A stretch of DNA of 64,000 nucleotides, from positions 62,001 to 126,000 of the forward strand of contig NZ_FOQA01000006.1 in assembly GCF_900113635.1 (NCBI RefSeq), in the 5' to 3' direction. The position numbers and the translations under genes were made by a program. This stretch comes from Tindallia magadiensis. Lineage in GTDB: Bacteria; Bacillota; Clostridia; Peptostreptococcales; Tindalliaceae. The notes below the pieces were generated by a model. The model had not been told where the DNA came from, did not search any database, and saw only the letters and a program-made list of their open reading frames with translations. Shown piece after piece: positions 54,207 to 62,058 of this stretch (within the stretch, counting starts at the first letter, position 1; each line of letters starts with the position of its first letter).

Positions 54207-55469
54207 TTAGTACCAGCCACGTAATTTCATTGCATCAGCAACACGTTTAATAGACATCATATAAGCAGCTGTTCTCATATCCACATTATGCTCTTCTTTC
54301 AGTGCCCAGATATCATCAAAGGCTTTATTCATAGAAGTTTCTTGTTTTTCTTGAACTTCTTCAAAAGTCCAATTATATCTCATAAGGTTTTGTACCCACT
54401 CAAAGTAAGATACCGTAACGCCCCCAGCATTTGCTAATATATCAGGAATCACTAAAATCCCTTTATCGCTCATAATTTTATCGCCTTCTGGAGTTGTCGG
54501 ACCATTCGCTCCTTCAGAAACTATTTTTGCTTTCACTTGATCTGCCGTTTCAGAAGTAAAGACATTTTCAAGTGCACAAGGCATAAGAATATCAACCTCA
54601 AGACCAATCACAGCATTTCGATCTATCTCTTCTTCTGCCCCAGGGAAGCCTGTGATCATCTTGTTTTTGTTTCCTTTGGAATATTCCATCAGCTCTTTAA
54701 TGTTTAACCCGTTATTGTTTACCAATGTGCAGGACACGTCAGAAACAGCAACTACTTTAGCACCCATTTCTTCCATATACATAGCCGCATAGCTACCTAC
54801 ATTTCCAAAACCTTGAACAGCAACACGAATTCCGTCCAGGTTAAGGTCAAGTTTTTTCGCTGCATATCTTGCCATAATAGCAACACCAAATCCAGTAGCT
54901 TCTGTTCTGGCAAGCGATCCATAATAAGTAACCGGTTTACCAGTAAATACTCCTGGTTCAAAGCGGCCTGTTGTTTTTTCATACTCATCTACCATCCATG
55001 CCATCACTTGACCATTCGTACCAACGTCAGGAGCAGGAATATCTATTTTTTCTCCGATAATAGGCGCAATGGCTCTTGCGTATCCTCTTGCAAGTCTTTC
55101 CATTTCTCCTTCAGAAAGCTCAAAAGGATCAGCAATGACTCCGCCTTTACCACCACCGTATGGAATTCCAACGACGCCACATTTGAAGGTCATCCAAGTA
55201 GATAATGCTTTTACTTCATCTTCATTCACATCTTGATGAAAACGAACTCCACCCTTAAAAGGACCTACTGCATCATTATGTTGCGAACGATAGCCTACAA
55301 AGGTTTTGATGCTTCCATCATCCATTTTTACCGGAATGGAAACCTCAAGAACTCGGATCGGGTTTTTAAGAATTTCATACACTTCCTGTGGAGTACCTAG
55401 CTTGTCACACGCTGACTTAACTTGTTGCTGTGCAATCACAAACGGATTGTTCACACCTTTTTCTGCCAT
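54207..55469 (-). CDS. gdhA: Glu/Leu/Phe/Val dehydrogenase family (glutamate dehydrogenase)
   Basis: This 420-residue NAD(P)-dependent enzyme deaminates glutamate to 2-oxoglutarate. Seen are KGGVRFHQDVNEDEVKALSTWMTFKC, catalytic Lys in GIPYGGGKGGV, Asp in IPAPDVGTNGQVMAWM, and the Rossmann motif VQGFGNVGSYAA. It is the common clostridial hexameric type and suits an amino-acid fermenter. AAAGGAGG precedes the ATG, which lies about 180 bases after the likely transcription start. Coenzyme preference is not decided here. Confidence 0.95.
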   Translation of the reverse strand: MAEKGVNNPFVIAQQQVKSACDKLGTPQEVYEILKNPIRVLEVSIPVKMDDGSIKTFVGYRSQHNDAVGPFKGGVRFHQDVNEDEVKALSTWMTFKCGVVGIPYGGGKGGVIADPFELSEGEMERLARGYARAIAPIIGEKIDIPAPDVGTNGQVMAWMVDEYEKTTGRFEPGVFTGKPVTYYGSLARTEATGFGVAIMARYAAKKLDLNLDGIRVAVQGFGNVGSYAAMYMEEMGAKVVAVSDVSCTLVNNNGLNIKELMEYSKGNKNKMITGFPGAEEEIDRNAVIGLEVDILMPCALENVFTSETADQVKAKIVSEGANGPTTPEGDKIMSDKGILVIPDILANAGGVTVSYFEWVQNLMRYNWTFEEVQEKQETSMNKAFDDIWALKEEHNVDMRTAAYMMSIKRVADAMKLRGWY

Positions 55470-55550
55470 TTGACTGCCTCCTTTATCTTTGTTTGATATT
55501 TCGAGTGACGGTTTAAGTTTTTTGTGATTAACAAAAACGTTTTCCCCCTT

Positions 55551-55660
55551 GCCGTCTGACGGCTTTTAACCTGCGCCCGTTTTCTGTTAATTCCAACTTT
55601 TCAATAAGCTGTGTTGATTGAAAAAACCTAATCACGCCCTCTTACTCAGTTAGAATTATA
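55551..55660 (-). promoter_or_regulatory. Promoter and long structured leader of glutamate dehydrogenase
   Basis: An extended -10 element (TGT-TATAAT, -10 box 55655-55660) predicts a leader of about 180 bases. Within it are two hairpin-capable repeats: TTTTCAAT/ATTGAAAA (55598-55605, 55617-55624) and the near-perfect palindrome GCCGTCTGACGGC (55551-55563). The -35 is poor. No known riboswitch class is recognised. Confidence 0.4.
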
Positions 55661-55712
55661 ACATACCTGTCCAGAAAGTGGTAGGTCTTTCCCTAAAAAT
55701 ATGGGTATTCGC

Positions 55713-56537
55713 CTAGAAGCAGATTAAAAGCCCACCGATTCCTGCATGAGTCCCAATCACCGGTCCCATGGTAGTTAAGATAACCTCGGAAGGATTAAAC
55801 CTCTCAATAATTTCATCCTTTAGCTTCTGTGCTTCTTCTAAACAATCACAATGAGTAATTCCAACGATTTGATCACTATAGTCTGTTTTCTTTTTTTCCA
55901 TTTCCTCTAATAATACCCTAATAGCCTTCTTTTTTCCTCTTAGGGTTTTAAGAACGCGAACATAACCATCTTCTACGTGAACGACAGGTTTAAGGTTTAA
56001 CAAGTTGGAAATAAATTCTTTTGGTCGACTTACCCGCCCACCTTTTACAGCGTTTTCCAATGTTTCTAAATAAACAACTACTCTTAGTTGTTCTCGATAT
56101 TCCTTAATTTTTTCAACAATTTCTGATTTTTCAAAGCCTTCTTTTGCCAACTGGCATGCTTTTAATACTTGAAGGCCCACACCCAGAGAGCCACTAAGTG
56201 TATCAAAAACTTCTATATTGCCATTCACTTCTTCTTTTACCTGCCGAGCGCCTTCATATGTACCACTTAGACAAGACGATAAGTGAATGCTCAGTAGATC
56301 TTCGCTCTCCTTTAAGCCTTCCATAAATCGGTCTATAAATGATTGTGGAGATGGTTGGGATGTTTTTGGTAAACTGGCCGACATCGACATCTTTTCAAAA
56401 AATTCTTCATGACTTAGATTTACTCCGTCTACATAATCAACACCATCAATTTCTATTCTTAAAGGCACTACCAAAACATTAAATTTTTCAATCAATTCAC
56501 TAGGTAAATCACAGGAACTGTCTGTAATAATTCTCAC
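55713..56537 (-). CDS. DegV family fatty-acid-binding protein
   Basis: This 274-residue protein begins VRIITDSSCDLPSELIEKF, the DegV signature, with TSQPSPQSFIDRF, HLSSCLSGTYEGARQ, and C-terminal GPVIGTHAGIGGLLICF. Members bind fatty acids for the FakA kinase; no fakA is adjacent. The GTG at 56537 is seven bases after AAAGGAGG, which removes 55 open but unsupported codons. Its promoter has an operator-like palindrome. Confidence 0.92.
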   Translation of the reverse strand: MRIITDSSCDLPSELIEKFNVLVVPLRIEIDGVDYVDGVNLSHEEFFEKMSMSASLPKTSQPSPQSFIDRFMEGLKESEDLLSIHLSSCLSGTYEGARQVKEEVNGNIEVFDTLSGSLGVGLQVLKACQLAKEGFEKSEIVEKIKEYREQLRVVVYLETLENAVKGGRVSRPKEFISNLLNLKPVVHVEDGYVRVLKTLRGKKKAIRVLLEEMEKKKTDYSDQIVGITHCDCLEEAQKLKDEIIERFNPSEVILTTMGPVIGTHAGIGGLLICF

Positions 56538-56639
56538 ACTTTCTCCTCCTTTATCAAATGTGATACTCCCTATTGATTTTCTTCCATATGTTCCGCTATG
56601 TATACCAATGTACTTCCTTTCTCTCTCTTTACTATCGCT

Positions 56640-56668
56640 ATTATATCCATCCATATGGCCATATGCAA
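56640..56668 (-). promoter_or_regulatory. Promoter of degV with overlapping palindrome
   Basis: TTGCAT (56663-56668) and TATAAT (56640-56645) on the minus strand, 17-base spacer. The perfect palindrome CATATGGCCATATG (56652-56665) overlaps the -35 box and spacer and looks like a repressor site. Confidence 0.5.
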
Positions 56669-56719
56669 GCATATTTGTCAATACGTTTCTATCGGTCGGC
56701 AAAAACGTTCCTATTTCTG

Positions 56720-57673
56720 TTAAAAAATAACTATATGCATGACCCCTCTGATCAGAATTCCTAAAATAGCCGCTATCATTGCTGGTCTTGCCACTCGAGC
56801 TACCCTCTCTCCTGCCGCTAAAAAAATAGCAACCCCAACAGGATCCAATGGATTTAAAGTAAATCCTGCTATTCGATTTAACTCTTCGACCGTCATCGCC
56901 CCTTCGTTTACTAGCTCTATTACAATGGCCATCATAGCCGTTCCACCTGCAACGAATTTTGTTACAATAGGCAATACCGCCACTCCTGGTATCCCTATCA
57001 TTTCAAGTAATGGTCCTGCCCAAATTTCCATCCAGCTAATAAGTCCCATGCTTCGCATCATATTAACAAGAAACACAGCTAAAATCAATGGCGGCATTGA
57101 TTTTGCAGCAATCATCATCCCTTCTTCTCCGCCCTTAAACAAAACAGCAATGATCCCTGTTTTTCCTTTTATTTTTTCTTCTTTAGCAGCCACGACCTGT
57201 TCTTGTTTTCCCGTTCCCACTATATAATCATCATCTTTTCCAATCATTTTATACGCTGCAAGACTTGCAATACAACCACATATAACAGAAGTTGCCATTC
57301 CAACAGGAATATTAAGCCCAACAACCGCTAAAGGAAACGTGGCATTTGCCTGTGCCATGACTAAAATAGCCGCCATCGTAGCTCCTATCTTTGCATCACT
57401 TATCTGCGAATCACGCTCCATTAGTTTTAAGGTAGAAACTGGTGCAGCGAAACTAACAAACAGCATTTGCAGAATGGCAAAAACACCCATTCCCGGCAAA
57501 CCAACTTTTGATAGTAAAGGAGCTGATAGGTTTGCTATTTTTTGTAAAACACCTCTATCTTCCAACAATTTCATAATGGCCATCATTACAACCATTACCG
57601 GCAAAATAATGTATAGCGAAAGTTCAACACCTGTTTTTCCAGCGTCAAGAATCATATTAACAACAGATTGCAT
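56720..57673 (-). CDS. Gate-domain (nucleoside recognition) membrane protein
   Basis: This 317-residue protein has about eight helices with the Gate/nucleoside-recognition pattern: LPVMVVMMAIMKLLEDRGVL, FVSFAAPVSTLKLM, MAQANATFPLAVVGLNIPVG, and the second half GGEEGMMIAAKSMPPLILAVFLV. It resembles spore-maturation SpmA/B or YjiG/YjiH types; its transported substance, if any, is unknown. The second of two adjacent ATGs is seven bases after GGAGG. A DegV gene follows on the same strand after 182 bases, with its own promoter. Confidence 0.88.
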   Translation of the reverse strand: MQSVVNMILDAGKTGVELSLYIILPVMVVMMAIMKLLEDRGVLQKIANLSAPLLSKVGLPGMGVFAILQMLFVSFAAPVSTLKLMERDSQISDAKIGATMAAILVMAQANATFPLAVVGLNIPVGMATSVICGCIASLAAYKMIGKDDDYIVGTGKQEQVVAAKEEKIKGKTGIIAVLFKGGEEGMMIAAKSMPPLILAVFLVNMMRSMGLISWMEIWAGPLLEMIGIPGVAVLPIVTKFVAGGTAMMAIVIELVNEGAMTVEELNRIAGFTLNPLDPVGVAIFLAAGERVARVARPAMIAAILGILIRGVMHIVIF

Positions 57674-57786
57674 CATAAATCCTCCTGATAATAGTTTTGA
57701 GTGAAATTCTTTTAAATGGGGTATTCAAGTAATAGATGCTTCTTCATTTGAGTGAATCGGTATAAAATCGAAAGGGTGTGATTGTA

Positions 57787-58242
57787 TTGAAATTACTCGT
57801 TTGTGTTGATGGTTCCAAACAAGGTTGGAAAGCTTTGAACAAGGCAATTGAAATCGCTTCCGGTTGTTCCATTAACGAGGTTACCCTCATCCATGTCTAT
57901 GAAAGTGTCGAAAAAAACTATTGGATTGCAACTGGTGAAGGTTATTATCCAACGGAGGATGATTTTGAAAAACTGAAAGGTCTTCAACAAAACATGGCCG
58001 AAAAACGAAAAAAAATGTTAGATGAATGTGCTGCCAAGTTCAAGGAGAAAGGTATTAATCCAAACATTCTTTTGGAAGAAGGTCACCCCTCCCATACCAT
58101 TGCCAGGATTGCCGACGATGGTAATTACGATATGATTATTATGGGTAATAGAGGTTTAGGAGGGCTTAAAAAAATATTCTTGGGTAGTGTCAGCAATGCT
58201 GTCATTCAAGAAACCAAAGCAAGTGTTCTGGTAGTGAAATAG
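57787..58242 (+). CDS. Universal stress protein (UspA family)
   Basis: This 151-residue UspA-fold protein has the start LLVCVDGSKQGWKALNKAIEIA, TLIHVYES, and the ATP-binding loop GNRGLGGLKKIFLGSVSNAV followed by ASVLVVK. The GxxG-9-G(S/T) pattern (IMGNRGLGG...GSVSNAV) suggests nucleotide binding. The start is probably TTG at 57787, ten bases after AAAGGG; a GTG three codons earlier is only one base from that site. It is divergent from the Gate-domain gene. Confidence 0.9.
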   Translation: MKLLVCVDGSKQGWKALNKAIEIASGCSINEVTLIHVYESVEKNYWIATGEGYYPTEDDFEKLKGLQQNMAEKRKKMLDECAAKFKEKGINPNILLEEGHPSHTIARIADDGNYDMIIMGNRGLGGLKKIFLGSVSNAVIQETKASVLVVK

Positions 58243-58252
58243 ATTAGTGAAA

Positions 58253-58276
58253 GGGGGCACATAGGAATGGTGCCCC
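58253..58276 (+). terminator. Probable terminator of the UspA gene
   Basis: GGGGCAC (58254-58260) and GTGCCCC (58270-58276) form a 7-bp stem, followed by a T-rich but interrupted run. Confidence 0.5.
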
Positions 58277-58395
58277 TATTCTATTATTCATTAGACAACC
58301 TCCGTTAACAGCCAATTTTTTCGATCTTTCTTCTTTTTATCCGATGACTGCTACCGTTAAAACCCTATTTATCATAACGACAAAGGATGATCCTT

Positions 58396-59133
58396 ATGAT
58401 TCCACTTCGAGATAGTGTTCCCAGCCGAAGAGTTCCATTCATTACCTATCTTCTCATTGTCACCAATGTGCTCGTTTTTATTTTTACCAAAACCTTAAGC
58501 AACACCCAACTTCATCTTCTTGTTTTTCATTTTGGGTTTATTCCTGCCCGCTTGTCATCCTTGCTTCTGTATGACTCATCGGTAGTAATCACCGAAGCGC
58601 TTCTGCCGATGGTGAGTAGCCTTTTCATTCACGGAAGCTGGTTTCATCTTATCAGTAATATGTGGAGTTTATGGCTTTTTGGAGATAATGTAGAAGACAA
58701 TGTGGGACATATCAAATACTTTCTTTTCTATCTGCTAGCCGGTATATTTGCCTCTTTCATTCACTTTATTTTCAATGCTTCTTCGCCTATACCTGTTATA
58801 GGCGCATCAGGAGCTATATCGGCAGTTATGGGCGCCTATGTGGTTATGTTTCCTTTTGCACGAATCACAACGTTAATTCCTCTTTTATGGATTCCCTTTT
58901 TCATCAAGGTTCCTGCTATTTTCTTTATGGGGATATGGTTTTTTTCTCAGATAACCTCTGGTATATCAACACTTATCCATACCGATCTAGGCGGCGGTAT
59001 TGCCTGGTGGGCTCATATTGGTGGTTTTATTTTTGGAATTTTTATTATTAATTTTATTCGTACCAAATCATGGCGTTATCGCTGTTCACCTTATGATGAA
59101 CATTACGACTGTTATGACGACTCAGACCGATAA
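58396..59133 (+). CDS. Rhomboid-family intramembrane serine protease
   Basis: This 245-residue membrane protease has six or seven helices with the catalytic Ser in PVIGASGAISAVMGAYV and the His in WWAHIGGFIFGIF, and the family motif HGSWFHLISNMWSLWLFG with its His/Asn. It ends in a His/Cys/Tyr/Asp-rich cytoplasmic tail (CSPYDEHYDCYDDSDR). The second ATG (58396) is nine bases after AAAGG; the first abuts it. Its 3' end overlaps the convergent M20 gene by 22 bases. Confidence 0.94.
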   Translation: MIPLRDSVPSRRVPFITYLLIVTNVLVFIFTKTLSNTQLHLLVFHFGFIPARLSSLLLYDSSVVITEALLPMVSSLFIHGSWFHLISNMWSLWLFGDNVEDNVGHIKYFLFYLLAGIFASFIHFIFNASSPIPVIGASGAISAVMGAYVVMFPFARITTLIPLLWIPFFIKVPAIFFMGIWFFSQITSGISTLIHTDLGGGIAWWAHIGGFIFGIFIINFIRTKSWRYRCSPYDEHYDCYDDSDR

Positions 59134-60299
59134 GCAAAATCTTTTACTACCCGATTCCTAAATGCCTCATCTGTCAAAAGCTCATAGCCAATGGCTGCCA
59201 ATGCAATCGCGCTTTTAAGAATGACTTCATCGGCTCTTTCCGAACAGCTAGCCATTGCATATTCATAGGTATGTGGCGCAACGGCTGCATCCACAATTCC
59301 CACGTAAGGATGCATGATAGGCATTACATCTGATAAATTTCCAATATCCGAGGATCCGGCTGGTTCTTCCGGATCAGCAATATTCATCTCTTCCCCTTGT
59401 AATTCCATATATGCCTTAAATTTTTCTTCCATGCTACCATTAGAATATCTCTCTGCATAAATTTCATCATGACAAAACTCAACTTGCGAACCGTTTTTAC
59501 CTGCTTCTTCCGTAGCAAAACTTTTTATTTGATCAATAATCTGTTGTATTTCAGTCTTTCGATTTGCTCGGATCAAAAACTTTCCGCAGGAATAATCAAC
59601 AATGACGTTGGAAGCAGAGCCTCCAGCTGTTATAATTCCATTGACAATCACTTTAGGGGGGTATTTTGATTTTTGTTTTTCTATTCGATTAAATACTTGT
59701 ATCAAAGGATATAATGCATCGATTCCATTTTCCGGCTTTGATGAGTGGGCAGGCTTTCCATGAAATTCAATAATGAGTTCACAGCAGGCTGTACTATTTC
59801 TTTTTATCAAGGATTGGTTCGATGGATGCATCATCAAGGAAAAATCTACATCATCAAATGCTCCACCCTGAATCATAAGAATTTTTCCTCCTCCATTTTC
59901 TTCTGCAGGTGTGCCTAAAAGCATAATAGAGCCACAAGTGTCTCCAGCCATTTCCTTAAGTGCTAGTGCTGCACCAACGGAACTTGCCGCAATAATATTA
60001 TGGCCACAAGCATGACCGATTTCTGGCAATGCATCATACTCTGCCAAAAAAGCAATCGTCGGACCTTCTTCTCCTTTACAAGCCTTCGCTTTCAATGCGG
60101 TTTCAATATTAGCTGTCTTTCTTTCAACCACAAACCCTTCTGTTTCCATAATGGATGCAATTTCTTCCGATGCCTTATATTCATGAAAAGCTAGCTCTGG
60201 TTCTTCATGCAACTTTTTACTTAGTCCCACTAGTGTAGATTGTTGCTTCATAACATGTTTTTTAGCAAGTTCTAGTATCCATTCCATAGATGTCTTCAT
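59112..60299 (-). CDS. M20-family metallo-amidohydrolase (aminoacylase/AbgB-like)
   Basis: This 395-residue zinc hydrolase has metal ligands in GHACGHNIIAAS and PAEENGGG, and the dimerisation domain with CCELIIEFHGKPAHSSKPENGIDAL and VIVNGI. It resembles AbgB and M20D peptidases that cleave N-acyl amino acids. Its closest window partner in function would be the AbgT transporter 30 kb away, but the two are not linked. GGAGG precedes the ATG. Confidence 0.93.
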   Translation of the reverse strand: MKTSMEWILELAKKHVMKQQSTLVGLSKKLHEEPELAFHEYKASEEIASIMETEGFVVERKTANIETALKAKACKGEEGPTIAFLAEYDALPEIGHACGHNIIAASSVGAALALKEMAGDTCGSIMLLGTPAEENGGGKILMIQGGAFDDVDFSLMMHPSNQSLIKRNSTACCELIIEFHGKPAHSSKPENGIDALYPLIQVFNRIEKQKSKYPPKVIVNGIITAGGSASNVIVDYSCGKFLIRANRKTEIQQIIDQIKSFATEEAGKNGSQVEFCHDEIYAERYSNGSMEEKFKAYMELQGEEMNIADPEEPAGSSDIGNLSDVMPIMHPYVGIVDAAVAPHTYEYAMASCSERADEVILKSAIALAAIGYELLTDEAFRNRVVKDFAYRSESS

Positions 60300-60488
60300 T
60301 TAATGCACCTCCGAAAATTATTTTCCCTGATACCATAGAACCATTATATCAGAAAGAGTTCTTTATTCGAAGTGTTAACGATTTCAATCATTTCAGAATC
60401 ATGATACAATAGTAACAATAAGCGATACATTTTAATATAGCCCTAAGCATTTTCACCGGAAACGAACTGTGGTTAGGAGGTTAAGGTA

Positions 60489-61244
60489 ATGGATGTTTGT
60501 TATCAGCACTTTCACAGCAAATACTTAAACCGCGTAATGGAATTTAAGCGTTATGGTTCCAGTGGCAAACCGATGATGGCATTCCCTTCGTCGGGTGGAC
60601 GATTTTTTGAGTATGAAGACTTTAAAATGATTGAAGCTTGTCAACCTTTTATCGAGCAAGGTCTTATTCAAGTATTCACGCCCGACAGCATTGATCACGA
60701 AAGTTGGCTGGATGATGATGTTTGGCCTGGGGACAGGGCTCACAAACACAATCTATATGATCAGTATATTATCCAGGAACTAGTACCCTTTATTCTTAGT
60801 AAAACCGATTATCAAGGCAAACTGATCACTACAGGATACAGCATGGGAGGATATCACGCTGCAAACTTCTTCTTTCGACATCCCTATGTCTTCGACACAT
60901 TAATTGCTTTAAGCGGAATCTATGACCTTCGTTATTTTGTAGGACATCATTTGGATATCCATAATGTTTATATCAATTCTCCTGTTGACTACCTCGCAAA
61001 CCTATCCGATTCAAACTTCCTTGAACAGTATAAGCAAAGTACTATTATTATTTGTACGGGAACCGGAGACTGGGAAGAAAATTCTATTCAACATACCAAT
61101 CAAATAAAACGCGTCCTAGAAGAAAGAGAAATACCTGCCTGGATCGACTATTGGGGAAGTGATGTGAATCACGACTGGCCTTGGTGGCGAAAACAAACAT
61201 CCTATTTCCTTGGAGAACTCCACCGACGAGGAAAACTTGAATAA
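60489..61244 (+). CDS. Alpha/beta-hydrolase esterase family protein
   Basis: This 251-residue protein of the esterase-D/putative esterase type has the nucleophile motif TTGYSMGGYHAANFFF (Ser about 120) and the catalytic His in SDVNHDWPWWR, near residue 231. The N-terminal VMEFKRYGSSGKPMMAFP is typical of this group. It is not secreted. AGGAGG precedes the ATG. It is followed after 32 bases by an amidotransferase gene, probably as one operon; substrate unknown. Confidence 0.9.
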   Translation: MDVCYQHFHSKYLNRVMEFKRYGSSGKPMMAFPSSGGRFFEYEDFKMIEACQPFIEQGLIQVFTPDSIDHESWLDDDVWPGDRAHKHNLYDQYIIQELVPFILSKTDYQGKLITTGYSMGGYHAANFFFRHPYVFDTLIALSGIYDLRYFVGHHLDIHNVYINSPVDYLANLSDSNFLEQYKQSTIIICTGTGDWEENSIQHTNQIKRVLEEREIPAWIDYWGSDVNHDWPWWRKQTSYFLGELHRRGKLE

Positions 61245-61276
61245 CATTATCCCTAACAACAGGAGGAATCTATTTT

Positions 61277-61969
61277 ATGGTTTTAGTGCTCAATTTCTTT
61301 CTAAAAGATGTGTTTGCCAATACTTTTAATCAGGTGATCCAAAACCAACTGGATGGCACAAATGTATCCTGTAAATTTATACGTATTTCTGCAACTACTA
61401 CCGCCAAAGAAATACAGTTACAGAGCTACAGCGCTACCCATTTAATTTTATCTGGTTCAGAAGCGTCTACCTTAGATGATATGGGCTGGGAAAAAGAAAT
61501 CCAGGAAATCGTTACTTATTTTATTGAAAACAAAATGCCAATTCTTGGAATCTGTTATGGTCACCAACTTTTAGTAAGACTCTTAGCTGGAAAAAAATAT
61601 TTACAGAAGTCACCCAATCCAGAAATAGGTTGGGGACACATAAACATCGTTGACAATCCTCTGTTTTCAGGAATTAAAGATCCTGTTTGTCTTTTGGCTC
61701 ATTACGACGAAGCCATCGACCTGCCGGAGAATTTCCATATTTTAGGTTCTTCTTCAAAATGTGCTATCCACGGGTTCCAATATAAGGAACTTCCAGTTTG
61801 GGGGGTTCAGTTTCATCCAGAGTATGATCCGGCATCTGGACAGGAACTGTTTGATGATCTGAAAGCCAATGATCCACATTACCATGCTTATTATGAAAAC
61901 AAGCTGACCCATTCCAGTCAACTTCAACAAAACAAGCTATTTTTTACTAATTTTGTCACGATGACATGA
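61277..61969 (+). CDS. Type 1 glutamine amidotransferase
   Basis: This 230-residue class I amidotransferase has nucleophile Cys in ILGICYGHQLLVRL (about 94), and His-Glu in GVQFHPEYDPASG (about 178-180). It resembles free-standing GuaA-like or gamma-glutamyl amidotransferases rather than a synthase subunit, since no partner synthase follows it. AGGAGG precedes the ATG. It is cotranscribed with the esterase gene. Confidence 0.9.
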   Translation: MVLVLNFFLKDVFANTFNQVIQNQLDGTNVSCKFIRISATTTAKEIQLQSYSATHLILSGSEASTLDDMGWEKEIQEIVTYFIENKMPILGICYGHQLLVRLLAGKKYLQKSPNPEIGWGHINIVDNPLFSGIKDPVCLLAHYDEAIDLPENFHILGSSSKCAIHGFQYKELPVWGVQFHPEYDPASGQELFDDLKANDPHYHAYYENKLTHSSQLQQNKLFFTNFVTMT

Positions 61970-62024
61970 TAGAACTCATTTTTATTACAGTTGATTTTTC
62001 TATACTCTTTCTTGACAAAAACCT

Positions 62025-62056
62025 AAAGAGTCAGGCTTCTTCAACCTGACTCTTTG
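62025..62056. terminator. Bidirectional terminator between amidotransferase and BCCT genes
   Basis: AAAGAGTCAGG (62025-62035) and CCTGACTCTTT (62045-62055) form an 11-bp stem, followed by T-rich DNA, between convergent genes. Confidence 0.88.
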
Positions 62057-62058
62057 TT

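Noticed and set aside
56538-56702. 55 extra N-terminal codons for DegV
   Set aside because: The extension overlaps the promoter and leader, and a GTG with an excellent ribosome binding site begins exactly at the DegV signature.
56739-57704. Two long plus-strand frames (162 and 121 codons)
   Set aside because: Both are antisense shadows of the Gate-domain membrane protein, whose family motifs are clear.
58336-58395. Second T-box upstream of the rhomboid gene, suggested by TTTATCCGATGACT
   Set aside because: No AGAGAG element, T-box sequence or terminator follows.
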